A stretch of DNA of 64,000 nt from JAFDZO01 sp044226845 (GCA_044226845.1 JBGAGG010000015.1:47776-111775), one strand, 5' to 3'; positions 17,069-26,385 are shown, counted from the stretch's first letter. Translations and numbers: made by a program. Notes: generated from the letters alone by a model not told the origin.

Positions 17069-17274
17069 TATATTTTTTAATCATGCAGTTTAATTTGCTG
17101 ATATATATACATAAAATCGTCCAATAAAACAATAGGAATAAGTTTATTAATTATTAATATAGAATTAAACACGTTCTGATCTGGAGATCCATTTTTTGTA
17201 AATTATTATTAAAAGCAAAGAAGCTTCCCCATATGTACTTGGGATCCTGATAAATTATCACGACTTTTAACGAT

Positions 17275-18294
17275 ATGGCAAAACTCGCTAAGAATGCTTA
17301 TCAAAAAGAATTGAATGGAACTGAATTACCTATTCAATTTGGTCATTGGGATAGCGGTAAAAAAGGGTTATTGGCAGGAGAAAGATTAAGCATTCAGCTC
17401 AAAGAGTTAGAGAGCAATTATATGAAGCTTAATACACGGGAGTTTGAACTGACAAAAAGCATTTCTATTAAATTATTTGATCCGACTGCTCTTGTAGAAT
17501 TAATCAAAACCGGAACGTGCAGTATTGAACTGCCTGAATGGTTATTTAATCTAGAATTCCCGGATGAAAAAATTTATGCAATGAGAGTGAAAAGTATTGC
17601 AGTTTCTTTACCATGTATAACCGGTCCTCAAAGTTCAACGAACGTAAAATTGAAAATGTTGAAATCTTGGATAGGATGGAAAGATACTGACCTTCCTCCG
17701 CCTGATTTTACAAATGTACCTTCAATTAACGAAGAGATAATTACTTCTTCTGCAGTTAATGATCCAGCAGTATTCGAAATGAATTTAAGAGATGAAAGAT
17801 ATATGCCCTTCGAAAATCAAGACGCAGTTTCACAATGGGAAATAAGTTTGCCTAACCAGCATGAATTTGATTACAGCACCATAAATGATTTAATATTACA
17901 GGTCAAGTATGTAGCGAAGGGAATCAGCGGTGATTTCTCAATTACGCCAGTACCTAGAAATATTGCTTTGGAATATACACATCAGTTGATGTCGTGGAAG
18001 CATGATTTCCCACAAGAGTGGTATATGTTAACTAGTGGTTTAGGTCTTCAACCAATTTCTATACCGGGTATGAACAATTATATTCCATACAGACTGCGCT
18101 TTGCCGGTAAGTTTACTGGTATCAAAGAAAAAATGTTTGTATTATTTGAAGAAGATAGTGAAGTTAAAGTATCGGAAATTAGCGACAATGAATTTTTAAC
18201 AGCAACTCCGTCTTCGGGTGAATTATCGATTACATTAAGTTCTGGTATCAAAATAGTTAAGGACATTTGGTTAGTTTACAAATATAATGTATAG
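17275..18294 (+). CDS. Orphan C-terminal (TcB-binding) end of a Tc-toxin TcA subunit
   Basis: The 339-residue product matches the C-terminal end of TcA toxin subunits: ELPIQFGHWDSGKKGLLAGE, EFELTKSISI, ELPEWLFNLEFP, SLPCITGPQSSTNV, FEMNLRDERYMPFE and then LILQVKYVAKG are the successive conserved blocks of that region (Pfam TcA_TcB_BD type). Full TcA proteins are about 1000-2500 residues and form the pore-forming syringe; the channel, shell and receptor-binding parts are all absent here. A TAA lies 24 bases upstream in frame, and no TcA-like sequence precedes it in that frame. It is divergent from the 16301-17068 gene, with no TcB or TcC gene in sight. It is either a truncated relic that kept its frame or a stand-alone adaptor. 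The domain call is firm, functionality is not. Confidence 0.82.
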   Translation: MAKLAKNAYQKELNGTELPIQFGHWDSGKKGLLAGERLSIQLKELESNYMKLNTREFELTKSISIKLFDPTALVELIKTGTCSIELPEWLFNLEFPDEKIYAMRVKSIAVSLPCITGPQSSTNVKLKMLKSWIGWKDTDLPPPDFTNVPSINEEIITSSAVNDPAVFEMNLRDERYMPFENQDAVSQWEISLPNQHEFDYSTINDLILQVKYVAKGISGDFSITPVPRNIALEYTHQLMSWKHDFPQEWYMLTSGLGLQPISIPGMNNYIPYRLRFAGKFTGIKEKMFVLFEEDSEVKVSEISDNEFLTATPSSGELSITLSSGIKIVKDIWLVYKYNV

Positions 18295-18540
18295 TAAAAA
18301 TTTAGTTCTTAATGAGATTGGAGAATTTCACAAAGATTAGATGAAATTTTAGTAACAAAGAGTAGGAAAAATTGAAATAATCTACTATTATAACCAATTA
18401 TTCCGATTTTAACTAACCGTATAAATCTATCACTTGAAAAGTTGAATTCAACAAGTGATAACTTAGAATTATCAATTAAACATAAAAGTAAATGTATCTC
18501 TGTGCAATTATTATAATTGTTCTATAACTCCATATTTATG

Positions 18541-19479
18541 TCATTTTATCAGTATAATTCTTTTTGTTTCACTATATGACTTCATTTGTAATTTATAAAA
18601 ATAAATACCACTCGATAAATTTGCCCCATTAAATTGAAAATTATAAGTACCTTCAGCAAGAAAATTATTACATAAACATTCAACTAAATTACCTAGCATA
18701 TCATAAATTGAAATATTTACTTGATCAGATTGATTCAAATTTAATTTGATTATTGATACCGGATTAAAAGGATTAGGATAATTTGTGATCATTTTTTTAT
18801 CAGAAGATTTTTCATTATCCAATGAGGGATTGCCAAGTATAACGTTTCCATATTTCACGCCACCGATTACTGCACCAACAAGCTCTACAATATATTCAAA
18901 CTTTCCAAACGGACTTTTGTTTGAGCAATAATAACTTCTCAATCCAAGTTTTTCGCTATAACATCTTTCTTCGATTACTTTGTCTTTTGATAATGCTGAA
19001 TCTCTTACATAAGTAAAATTTAATTTTTCAGATAAATGTAAATTCGAATTGGAAAGTTTCTGTTTAATTGAAGAACTTTTTATCAACGAATTTCCATCGC
19101 AAATATTCCAGGAATTACCGGGTAAGAAGTAAAAGTACGCTAGCTTACCGGATTTATCAGAATACTTGCAATCCGGCTCGTATTTGTAAAGAATATTACT
19201 GACTGTATCAATGCTTAAATACTCAACCTTCATACCCTTACCCGGATCATTGGGAGTAACAACTTTATAGTATTTATTCCCTTTTATAGTTGTATCTTTT
19301 TCAACGAATGATGAAATCCTAAATTCAACAGAGCTTATTTTTATAAGATATTCGAAATAGTTTCCTTTCTGTAAGAAGTTATAATTTGCTTCAGAAGAAT
19401 TGGAGAACAGAACAAATACGATTACAATATTTATTATGAAAAAAACAGAATTTGAGGATTTACATTCTTTTGCTTTCAT
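18541..19479 (-). CDS. Secreted protein with T9SS sorting domain
   Basis: The 312-residue protein has an N-terminal hydrophobic segment (VFFIINIVIVFVLFSNSS) that fits a signal peptide, a beta-rich middle (about 35-215) with YEYLIKIS-like strands, and the T9SS tail from NYPNPFNPVSIIKLNLNQSD to the terminal IILIK. The tail would direct export across the outer membrane and surface attachment. I do not recognise the middle domain. It ends the minus-strand array of FG-GAP proteins and lies 5 bp after the gene at 19485-21206, so it is probably co-transcribed with it. Confidence 0.8.
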   Translation of the reverse strand: MKAKECKSSNSVFFIINIVIVFVLFSNSSEANYNFLQKGNYFEYLIKISSVEFRISSFVEKDTTIKGNKYYKVVTPNDPGKGMKVEYLSIDTVSNILYKYEPDCKYSDKSGKLAYFYFLPGNSWNICDGNSLIKSSSIKQKLSNSNLHLSEKLNFTYVRDSALSKDKVIEERCYSEKLGLRSYYCSNKSPFGKFEYIVELVGAVIGGVKYGNVILGNPSLDNEKSSDKKMITNYPNPFNPVSIIKLNLNQSDQVNISIYDMLGNLVECLCNNFLAEGTYNFQFNGANLSSGIYFYKLQMKSYSETKRIILIK

Positions 19480-19484
19480 ATGAA

Positions 19485-21206
19485 CTATTTTATTAAACTC
19501 ATTTTTTTTGTAATTACAGATGCGTTAGTTCTTAGCTGATAAAAATATACACCGCTTGATAGCTCCGCTGCATTGAACGGCACCTGATACGTTCCTGTTT
19601 TAAGATTTTCACTAACAAGATTTGCAACTTCCCTTCCGCTTATATCAAATACTTTAAGTGATACATAATCAGATTTTGTTAAATCAAATTTTATTGTTGT
19701 GTTCGGATTAAACGGATTTGGATAATTCTGATACAGTGAAAATTTATCAGGCACGTTTGATGAAATCGGGAAAATACCTACTGTTTCATCGGGGGGAATA
19801 AATCCGTATTGATTTGTTCTGTATCTGTCATGAGCATACATCGGCCATGGGTGGTTAGCAGGTGTGAATGGAATTCCGGGAATAGAATAAACTGATAAGT
19901 AGCTTGTAGTATCATATGTAGTGCTAAGTACAACCATATCTGTGGAACCGTCATTATTCACATCTGAAAAAGCATTGTTTATTACTAACCCCCTTGTGTA
20001 AAGCGGGGACCAGGGCAAGTTATCACCTCCTTTTGTAAACCCAAGCATTTGACCAACTGTATCAATTGCGTAGTAGTTACCGTAAGATATCTGAAGTTCA
20101 CTCCCTGTTTTTACTTTACCAATCAATGCGTTATGTTGAAAGGTCAGGCTTCCTTCTTTTGGCCATCCCGGCATAACGTTTAATTGATTTGAGAATAAAT
20201 AATTATCTTCACCATAACCGGCTCCTCCGCAAAATTCGACACTTCCATTTTGATCAACATCTCCTATGGATAATGTGCCAAAACCATACCCTGTCATGTT
20301 TTGATATATTCTGTTTTTAACATTACCACTAATACCGTATTTTGTTATACTTGTTCTGATATTGGAATTTGATGAACTTAGACCTTTAAAAGATGGAACA
20401 ATTATAAATGTAGAATCAGGATTGTTCTTATCTGTGTATATTGAAGGTGAACCTTCCCAAAAACCATAATTGGAGTCAAGCTTTATTGGCCAGTTATTTG
20501 AAAAATTTTCTCCGTTATTTTTATATATTCTTATATATGCTGAATCTAGAAAAGGAAACGAAGTTCGCTGTTTAAATGTCAGAGCAATAATTTCTGCTTT
20601 ACCATCGTTATCTAAATCTCCTATCGCTGGAGTTAAATGCATTAAACCCGGAAAAAATTTGGGCCACCCTGCTTTTATCTGCCCGAGATTATCAAATATA
20701 CACATCTGATTATTTTGAGTAACAATAATTTCTAATTTACTGTCGCCGTCTAAATCATATAAACTTATTCCTTTAAAAATATTTATTTGTCTATCCCAAT
20801 AAGCTATTGGAAAGCCGGGTAAATTGTTCCCGAATCTGTCTACAGCATAAATTTTATTATTTGCCCTCATCACAATATCAAGATAACCGTCTTGATTTAA
20901 ATCTCCTGAAGCTAATGCAAAAATAGTATCGTTATATTCCTTGGGAAAATTTGGTAAGGATTCTCCGTTACTCTTTGTTATTGTAAGATTGCATAATGAT
21001 ATTCGTGTAGTGTCAATATTTATTGTAACTGCAATTATCTCCTTTTGTCCATCTCTATTAATATCTGCAATTAAGGGCGTTGACCATGCAGAATAACTTC
21101 TTTTATTGTCAAGATTTTTGGGGAAACCTGGCATCAGAGTAGGGGTTTGGGAGAAGGATAAACTTGAATACAAAATTGTTAATCCCAGAATAATTAAGCG
21201 TACCAT
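19485..21206 (-). CDS. Secreted FG-GAP/VCBS repeat protein with T9SS sorting domain (copy 3)
   Basis: The 573-residue protein starts with a signal peptide (LIILGLTILYSSLSFSQ) and has a seven-bladed-type FG-GAP/VCBS repeat array with Ca-binding loops DINRDGQKE, DLNQDGYLD, DLDGDSKLE, DLDNDGKAE, DVDQNGSVE and DVNNDGSTD. The tail begins at NYPNPFNPNTTIKFDL and ends KKMSLIK. Such propellers act as surface adhesins or carbohydrate-binding platforms. It is paralogous to 21644-23368 and 23379-25100 along the full length, most strongly in the last 140 residues, and follows a small secreted-protein gene (21257-21613), repeating the order seen at 25162-25524. Confidence 0.88.
   Translation of the reverse strand: MVRLIILGLTILYSSLSFSQTPTLMPGFPKNLDNKRSYSAWSTPLIADINRDGQKEIIAVTINIDTTRISLCNLTITKSNGESLPNFPKEYNDTIFALASGDLNQDGYLDIVMRANNKIYAVDRFGNNLPGFPIAYWDRQINIFKGISLYDLDGDSKLEIIVTQNNQMCIFDNLGQIKAGWPKFFPGLMHLTPAIGDLDNDGKAEIIALTFKQRTSFPFLDSAYIRIYKNNGENFSNNWPIKLDSNYGFWEGSPSIYTDKNNPDSTFIIVPSFKGLSSSNSNIRTSITKYGISGNVKNRIYQNMTGYGFGTLSIGDVDQNGSVEFCGGAGYGEDNYLFSNQLNVMPGWPKEGSLTFQHNALIGKVKTGSELQISYGNYYAIDTVGQMLGFTKGGDNLPWSPLYTRGLVINNAFSDVNNDGSTDMVVLSTTYDTTSYLSVYSIPGIPFTPANHPWPMYAHDRYRTNQYGFIPPDETVGIFPISSNVPDKFSLYQNYPNPFNPNTTIKFDLTKSDYVSLKVFDISGREVANLVSENLKTGTYQVPFNAAELSSGVYFYQLRTNASVITKKMSLIK
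19495..19905 (-). repeat. Near-identical 3' end shared by three FG-GAP genes (copy 3)
   Basis: The last ~410 bp of this gene are nearly the same at DNA level as 21654-22070 and 23390-23805; for example TTTTTTTGTAATTACAGATG occurs in all three. Conservation falls off sharply toward the propeller. That suggests recent duplication with gene conversion of the sorting-domain end. Confidence 0.75.
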
Positions 21207-21256
21207 ACAAGTTTAAATTAGGTTTTAATATTAAAGTAATAACGATTGAAGTAAAT

Positions 21257-21613
21257 TTATAATACAGGACCAATGTTAATCTCACCAAAATATGACCCTG
21301 CCGAATAATAAATGATTTTATCACTGGCACCGTGTGAAGACCATTCATCAACATGTATTCTGTAATATCCGGATACCAATACAGATGGTATATGCCAGGC
21401 CACTTCCCCGCTTGATTGTGTAACACCGCTAAAAATTTGATTATTACTGCTATCAAATACTTTAACTGTTGCTCCTGAAATAAAGCCAATTCCATATTCT
21501 CCATGCACCGTAACACCCCACACAGGTGCACTATCATCTTGTGACCGGCTTGTATTTGAAGTTACTACTAATGTGCATAGCGCTAATAAGATTACTGCTA
21601 AAAGGTTTTTCAT
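21257..21613 (-). CDS. Small secreted beta-sandwich protein (copy 2)
   Basis: The 118-residue protein has a signal peptide (NLLAVILLALCTLVVTSN) and about 90 residues of beta strands: WGVTVHGEYGIGFISGATV, VFDSSNNQIFSG, SGEVAWHIPS and GYYRIHVDEW. The arrangement resembles carboxypeptidase-regulatory-like or transthyretin-like folds that sit at the surface. It is clearly paralogous to 25162-25524 (same ends VHGE and NIGPVL). It has no T9SS tail. It precedes the FG-GAP gene at 19485-21206 by 50 bp, as its paralogue precedes 23379-25100, so the small protein and a large propeller form a repeated two-gene unit. Confidence 0.75.
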   Translation of the reverse strand: MKNLLAVILLALCTLVVTSNTSRSQDDSAPVWGVTVHGEYGIGFISGATVKVFDSSNNQIFSGVTQSSGEVAWHIPSVLVSGYYRIHVDEWSSHGASDKIIYYSAGSYFGEINIGPVL

Positions 21614-21643
21614 TTTAATTTGGTTTGTTTGAATTATTATTTT

Positions 21644-23368
21644 TTATTTTACTAAACTCATTTTTTTTGTAATTACAGATGCGTTAGTTCTTAGCTGATA
21701 AAAATATACACCGCTTGATAGCTCCCCTGCATTGAACGGCACCTGATATGAACCCGCTTTAAGATTTTCACTAACTAGATTTGCAACTTCCCTTCCGCTT
21801 ATATCAAATACTTTTAGTGTTACATAATCAGATTTTGTTAAATCAAATTTTATTGTTGTGTTCGGATTAAACGGATTTGGATAATTCTGATACAAAGAAA
21901 ACTTATCGGGCACGTTTGAAGAAATAGGAAAAATTCCAACCACTTCATCCGGTGGAATAAATCCATATTGATTTGTTCTGTATCTATCGTGAGCGTACAT
22001 TGGCCATGGGTCATTTTCCGGAGTGAACGGAATTCCGGTAATTGAATAAACTGATATATAGCTTGTAGTATCCCTCAATTTACTTAGAACTATTATATCA
22101 GTTGAGCCGTCGTTATTAATATCTGAAAGTGCCGAGTTAAAAACTGCTCCCGTTGTGTAAAGCGGAGACCAGGGAAGATTATCTCCTTCTTTCGTAAGTC
22201 CCAGCATTCGTCCTACACCATCAAAAGCATAATAATTTCCGTAAACTATTTGAAGTTCGTTTCCTGATTTTACTTTACCAATTAAAGGATTGCGATAAAA
22301 AGTAAGAATTCCTTCATGGGGCCAACCAGTCATAATTTTCAACTCGTTCGAAAACAAATAATTATCTACGCCTGCGCCCGCCCCACCGAAAAACTCTAAT
22401 GTTCCATTTTGATCAACATCTGCTATTGCAAGTGTACCATACCCATAATACTCAATATTTTGGAAAATTCTATTTTTAATATTACCCGTAATTCCGTATT
22501 TTGAAATGCAAGTTCTGAAATTAACTCCGCCTGTTCCCATTGGTTTCAGCGAGGGAATTATAATAAAAGTAGAATCTATATTATTTTTATTAATGTAAAT
22601 TGAAGGAGAACCTTCCCAAAAACCATAACTAGAGTCTAGCTTCATTGGCCAGTTATTTGAAAAACTCTCTCCATTGTGTTTGTATATTCTTATAAAACAT
22701 GAATCCAAATAAGGAAAGGCAGGTATTTGCTTTAATGTAAGAGCTATAATTTCCGCTTTACCATCGCTGTCTAAATCTCCTATTGCGGGAGTTAAATGCA
22801 TCAATCCTGTAAATGTTTTTGGCCATCCCGGTTTTATCTGTCCAAGATTATCAAACACACACATCTGATTATTTTGAGTTACAATAATTTCTAATTTACT
22901 ATCACCGTCCAAATCATATAAACTTATACCTTTGAAAATATTTATCTGTTGGTCTGAATAAGTAATTGGAAAACCCGGTAAATTATTTCCGAATCTATCT
23001 ATTGCATAAATCCTGCTGTTGGCGCGCATAACTATATCAAGATAACCATCCTGATTTACATCTCCTGAAGCTGTTGTGAAAATAGTATCGTTATAAACTT
23101 TTGGAAAATTTTGAAATGAATCTCCGTTACTTTTTGTTACTGTTAAATTACACAAAGGAATCAATGGTGTGCTTGAATTTTCAGTTACAACAATTATCTC
23201 TTTCTGTCCATCTCTATTTAAGTCTACTATCAAAGGTGTAGTTGTTGCAGAATAGTTTCTTTTATTATCAAGATTTTTTGGGAAACCCTGCAGCATAGTT
23301 GGTGTTTGAGAGAAAGATAAATTTGAGATTAATATCAAAAATGAAAATATTATATAAAATTTTTTCAT
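21644..23368 (-). CDS. Secreted FG-GAP/VCBS repeat protein with T9SS sorting domain (copy 2)
   Basis: The 574-residue protein has a signal peptide (FYIIFSFLILISNLSFSQ), the same FG-GAP loops as its neighbours (DLNRDGQKE, DVNQDGYLD, DLDSDGKAE, DVDQNGTLE, DINNDGSTD) and a T9SS tail from NYPNPFNPNTTIKFDL to KKMSLVK. It differs from copies 1 and 3 in having no small secreted-protein gene directly upstream: it follows copy 1 by 10 bp. The three copies therefore arose by unequal duplication of a two-gene unit with loss of one small gene, which is inference. Confidence 0.87.
   Translation of the reverse strand: MKKFYIIFSFLILISNLSFSQTPTMLQGFPKNLDNKRNYSATTTPLIVDLNRDGQKEIIVVTENSSTPLIPLCNLTVTKSNGDSFQNFPKVYNDTIFTTASGDVNQDGYLDIVMRANSRIYAIDRFGNNLPGFPITYSDQQINIFKGISLYDLDGDSKLEIIVTQNNQMCVFDNLGQIKPGWPKTFTGLMHLTPAIGDLDSDGKAEIIALTLKQIPAFPYLDSCFIRIYKHNGESFSNNWPMKLDSSYGFWEGSPSIYINKNNIDSTFIIIPSLKPMGTGGVNFRTCISKYGITGNIKNRIFQNIEYYGYGTLAIADVDQNGTLEFFGGAGAGVDNYLFSNELKIMTGWPHEGILTFYRNPLIGKVKSGNELQIVYGNYYAFDGVGRMLGLTKEGDNLPWSPLYTTGAVFNSALSDINNDGSTDIIVLSKLRDTTSYISVYSITGIPFTPENDPWPMYAHDRYRTNQYGFIPPDEVVGIFPISSNVPDKFSLYQNYPNPFNPNTTIKFDLTKSDYVTLKVFDISGREVANLVSENLKAGSYQVPFNAGELSSGVYFYQLRTNASVITKKMSLVK
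21654..22070 (-). repeat. Near-identical 3' end shared by three FG-GAP genes (copy 2)
   Basis: This is the counterpart of 19495-19905 and 23390-23805, differing by scattered single bases. The limits given are approximate, judged by eye. Confidence 0.72.
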
Positions 23369-23378
23369 GATAAATTTT

Positions 23379-25100
23379 TTATTTTATTAAACTCATTTTT
23401 TTTGTAATTACAGATGAGCTTGTTCTCAGCTGATAAAAATATACACCGCTTGATAGCTCCCCTGCATTGAACGGCACCTGATATGAACCCGCTTTAAGAT
23501 TTTCACTCACCAGCTGAGATACTTCCCTTCCGCTTATATCAAATACTTTAAGTGATACATAATCAGATTTTGTTAAATCAAACTTAATTGTTGTATTAGG
23601 ATTAAACGGATTTGGATAATTCTGGTACAGAGAAAATTTATCAGGCACATTTGATGAAATCGGGAAAATGCCTACTGTTTCATCAGGCGGAATAAATCCG
23701 TATTGATTTGTTCTGTATCTGTCATGCGCATACATTGGCCAGGGGTGGTTAGCAGGTGTGAATGGAATGCCAGGAATTGAGTATACAGATAAGTAGCTTG
23801 TAGTATCACGTAATTTACAAAGTGCAATTATTTCTGTTGACCCATCATTATTTAAATCTGAGAGAGCTGCGAATTCAACCACACCTGTTGTATATAATGG
23901 AGACCAAGGAAGATTGTTTGCATTTTTATCTAAACCTAAAATTTGTCCTATTCCTACGAGAGCATAATAATTGCCGTAAATAAATTGGAGTTCATTGCCT
24001 GATTTTACTTTTCCTATTAATGGAGTATGATAAAAAGTAAGGTCGCCTTCATGTGGCCAACCTTTTATAAGATTTAATTGATTTGAGAATAAATAATTAT
24101 CTTCACCTATTCCAGCCCCCCCAAAAAAATCCAAAGTTCCGTCGTGATTAACATCACCAATAGCTAAAGTACCATATCCATACACCTGCATTTCTTGATA
24201 AATTCTGTTTTTAATATTTCCATTTATCCCATACTTTGTAATACTAGTTCTCATAGTAGAATTGGAAGTATTAATTCCTTTGAGCGATGGAATTATAATA
24301 AAAGTTGAATCAATATTTATTTTGTCAACATAAATAGACGGAGAACCTTCCCAAAAACCATAATTTGAATCTAATTTAACAGGCCAGCTATTTGAAAAAT
24401 ATTCACCGTTGTACTTATAGCACCTTACATATGCGGAATCAAAATAAGGGAAGTTATTAAGATATTTATAAGTACATAATACTATCTCTCCTTTTCCGTC
24501 ATTATCTAAATCAGCAATGCCCGGAGTTAGATTAGTATAACCTATAAAATTTCTGGGCCAACCCGATTTTATTTGCCCATGATTATCAAACACACAAATC
24601 TGATTATGCTGAGAGACTATAATTTCTAACTTGCCATCATTATCTAAATCATAAAGGCTTAGACTTTTAAATAGATTCCATTCACCATCGTAATAATTCA
24701 TAGGGAATCCAGGAATATTATTGCCAAATCTATCTATCGCATAAATCTTTTGGTTTGACCTCATTACAATATCTAAAAATCCATCCCCATTTATATCTCC
24801 TGAAGCTACTGTAAATATAGTGTCATTATATTCTTTTGGAAAATTTGGAAAAGATTCTCCATTACTTTTGGTAACAGTTAAGTTTGTAAACGCGATAGGC
24901 ATTGTATCTCTATTAGTTGTTAAAACAATAATCTCTTTTTGACCATCACGATTTAAATCTGCTATGACTGGAGTATTCCAAGCTGAATAGCTTCTTTTAT
25001 TATCAAGGTTTTTAGGGAAACCTTGATTAAGAACGGGGGTTTGAGCAAAAGAAAAATTAAAACTTACAAAAATTAAAATTAAGATTATTTCACGTAGCAT
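23379..25100 (-). CDS. Secreted FG-GAP/VCBS repeat protein with T9SS sorting domain (copy 1)
   Basis: I place the start at the ATG at 25100 (MLREIILILIFVSFNFSFAQ), not at 25160, because this gives a proper signal peptide, matches the paralogues, and leaves the upstream hairpin at 25123-25145 outside the gene. The 573-residue protein has FG-GAP loops DLNRDGQKE, DINGDGFLD, DLDNDGKLE, DLDNDGKGE, DVNHDGTLD and DLNNDGSTE and ends with the tail NYPNPFNPNTTIKFDL to KKMSLIK. It is exported to the surface by T9SS. The function of the propeller is unknown; adhesion is the usual guess for this class. Confidence 0.87.
   Translation of the reverse strand: MLREIILILIFVSFNFSFAQTPVLNQGFPKNLDNKRSYSAWNTPVIADLNRDGQKEIIVLTTNRDTMPIAFTNLTVTKSNGESFPNFPKEYNDTIFTVASGDINGDGFLDIVMRSNQKIYAIDRFGNNIPGFPMNYYDGEWNLFKSLSLYDLDNDGKLEIIVSQHNQICVFDNHGQIKSGWPRNFIGYTNLTPGIADLDNDGKGEIVLCTYKYLNNFPYFDSAYVRCYKYNGEYFSNSWPVKLDSNYGFWEGSPSIYVDKINIDSTFIIIPSLKGINTSNSTMRTSITKYGINGNIKNRIYQEMQVYGYGTLAIGDVNHDGTLDFFGGAGIGEDNYLFSNQLNLIKGWPHEGDLTFYHTPLIGKVKSGNELQFIYGNYYALVGIGQILGLDKNANNLPWSPLYTTGVVEFAALSDLNNDGSTEIIALCKLRDTTSYLSVYSIPGIPFTPANHPWPMYAHDRYRTNQYGFIPPDETVGIFPISSNVPDKFSLYQNYPNPFNPNTTIKFDLTKSDYVSLKVFDISGREVSQLVSENLKAGSYQVPFNAGELSSGVYFYQLRTSSSVITKKMSLIK
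23390..23805 (-). repeat. Near-identical 3' end shared by three FG-GAP genes (copy 1)
   Basis: This third member of the conserved 3' block encodes the sorting domain and the segment DRYRTNQYGFIPPDE. It differs from the other two copies mainly around the codons for EVSQLVSEN. Confidence 0.72.
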
Positions 25101-25122
25101 AAAAAATTGAAAATATTTGTTT

Positions 25123-25145
25123 CCCGCTATTAAAATAATAGCGGG
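25123..25145 (-). terminator. Hairpin between small secreted gene and FG-GAP gene
   Basis: CCCGCTATTA (25123-25132) and TAATAGCGGG (25136-25145) form a perfect 10-bp stem with a 3-base loop, 17 bp after the stop of the 120-residue gene and 23 bp before the ATG at 25100. A long T-run is missing, so it may terminate weakly or protect the upstream mRNA and let the two genes be expressed at different levels. Confidence 0.6.
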
Positions 25146-25161
25146 ATTTTCTGAATCCAAT

Positions 25162-25524
25162 TTATAAAACAGGACCGATATTTATATTTTCCACAACAGG
25201 TCCGTTTGTATAACTAATAGTTTTATTGCTTTCACCATGTGAACCGTATGGGTCTAAATGTATTCTGTAATTTCCTGAAGGAAATCCGGTAGGAATACTC
25301 CAAGCTACAACACCGTTTCCACCTGTGATTTTGGTATTAAATACAACACTATTGTTGTTATCATAAATTGTTACATACGCACCAGAGATAACCCCCACAC
25401 CACCTTCTCCGTGTACTGTTACAACCCAAGAAGGTAAATTTTCGTCACTTTGAGCCTGGCTTTTGTTTGAATTGAATACGATTGCACAAAGTGCGATTAG
25501 AATTACTGCTAATAGATTTTTCAT
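25162..25524 (-). CDS. Small secreted beta-sandwich protein (copy 1)
   Basis: The 120-residue protein has a signal peptide (NLLAVILIALCAIVFNSNKS) and a beta domain with WVVTVHGEGGVGVISGAYV, IYDNNNSVVFNTK, GVVAWSIPTG and NYRIHLDPYG, ending NIGPVL. It is the paralogue of 21257-21613. No sorting tail, lipobox or enzyme motif is visible. It is the first gene of the 18541-25524 array and probably carries the array's promoter in the 176 bp before the next gene. Confidence 0.75.
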   Translation of the reverse strand: MKNLLAVILIALCAIVFNSNKSQAQSDENLPSWVVTVHGEGGVGVISGAYVTIYDNNNSVVFNTKITGGNGVVAWSIPTGFPSGNYRIHLDPYGSHGESNKTISYTNGPVVENINIGPVL

Positions 25525-25700
25525 TTTGTTTGTTTGTTTAAGTTTAATTAAATAGTTTTAAAATGTTTTTTAAAAATTAAAATAAAAATTGTTAGTAAAT
25601 TGTTTAGAGCAGCTATGTTGGGGTTCTCTTTGCCATAAAATTATTTTAAGTTTTACCATCCGGCTTTTTCCGGCTTATTCAATGATTGTATAAAATTACT

Positions 25701-26087
25701 TCAAACTATTTTTAAGTTTTGCCCTGCTGCATCTGTATAATTTGGATGCGATTTTATTCTTTTTATATAGAGACGGAATCTTCTCTCGACACCTGAAATC
25801 ACAAACTTTTTCAAATTTATTTTTAAGTCATTCCTTGGTACTGCTAATGGAATTTTGTATCTTTTCTGATTTCTTAGTCTATTTTTGAAATCAGTTATTT
25901 CTTTTGCTTTATTTTTAAAAGAAATATTTATCTTTAAAGTCTTTTTAAAATTTTCTGCAATCTCCTTCATTTCAGAGAACTCACTTTCTGTAAATCCAAA
26001 GACCGAATATTGTTTTTCCAGCTTTTCAACAAAATTTTCAATCCATTCCATAAACTCAGAATCTTTGCGAGGTATATAATCTTTCAT
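25701..26087 (-). CDS. Small cytosolic protein of a Bacteroidota/Ignavibacteria family (N-terminal IPRxDxxF motif)
   Basis: The 128-residue protein begins MKDYIPRKDSEFMEWIENFV and ends with a segment YIKRIKSHPNYTDAAGQNLKI. This start and end resemble a common uncharacterised family in these phyla (IP-x-D-x-x-F-x-x-W near the start; a helix with R-x-Y/F-I-x-x-I, then P-x-x-TDA-x-x-x-x-LGI near the end), which often sits beside carbohydrate or surface genes. Members usually continue into an Ig-like or other C-terminal domain that is missing here. Between the two motifs it is a charged helical segment. Function unknown. Confidence 0.6.
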   Translation of the reverse strand: MKDYIPRKDSEFMEWIENFVEKLEKQYSVFGFTESEFSEMKEIAENFKKTLKINISFKNKAKEITDFKNRLRNQKRYKIPLAVPRNDLKINLKKFVISGVERRFRLYIKRIKSHPNYTDAAGQNLKIV

Positions 26088-26330
26088 GTATTACACAGTT
26101 GATTTAAAAACTTATACAAATTTATCAGGTTTAAGACAGCAATATTAAAGAATGAATTCAACAATTATAAATTAAAATGTCACCCTTATTTTTGTGAAAT
26201 TCCATTAATTAGCTTATTTTTAAACTTTCTACTCTTTAATTATAAATACGAGCGGATTAAATGGTTGATAATCTTCGATTTTTATGATAATTTTGTATTT
26301 GCATTATTATCATTACTTTACAGGGTTTCT

Positions 26331-26364
26331 ACAGAGAGCTCGGAGAATTCTACGAACTCTCTGT
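26331..26364 (-). terminator. Stem-loop downstream of a small secreted-protein gene
   Basis: ACAGAGAG with a few further pairs (26331 onward) pairs with CTCTCTGT ending at 26364, giving an 8-bp perfect core extended by TCG/CGA with one G-T pair. It lies 21 bp past the stop of the gene at 26386-26592. No T-run follows in that direction. Confidence 0.5.
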
Positions 26365-26385
26365 AATTTTCGGGGTTAAAAAAAA

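Noticed and set aside
21109..21537. 142-codon minus-strand frame overlapping two genes
   Set aside because: It overlaps the small secreted protein gene (21257-21613) and the start of the FG-GAP gene in another frame. Those have signal peptides and paralogues; this one has neither.
25100..25160. Extended 20-residue N-terminus of FG-GAP copy 1
   Set aside because: It would run through the hairpin at 25123-25145 and bury the signal peptide. The paralogues start at the position equal to 25100.
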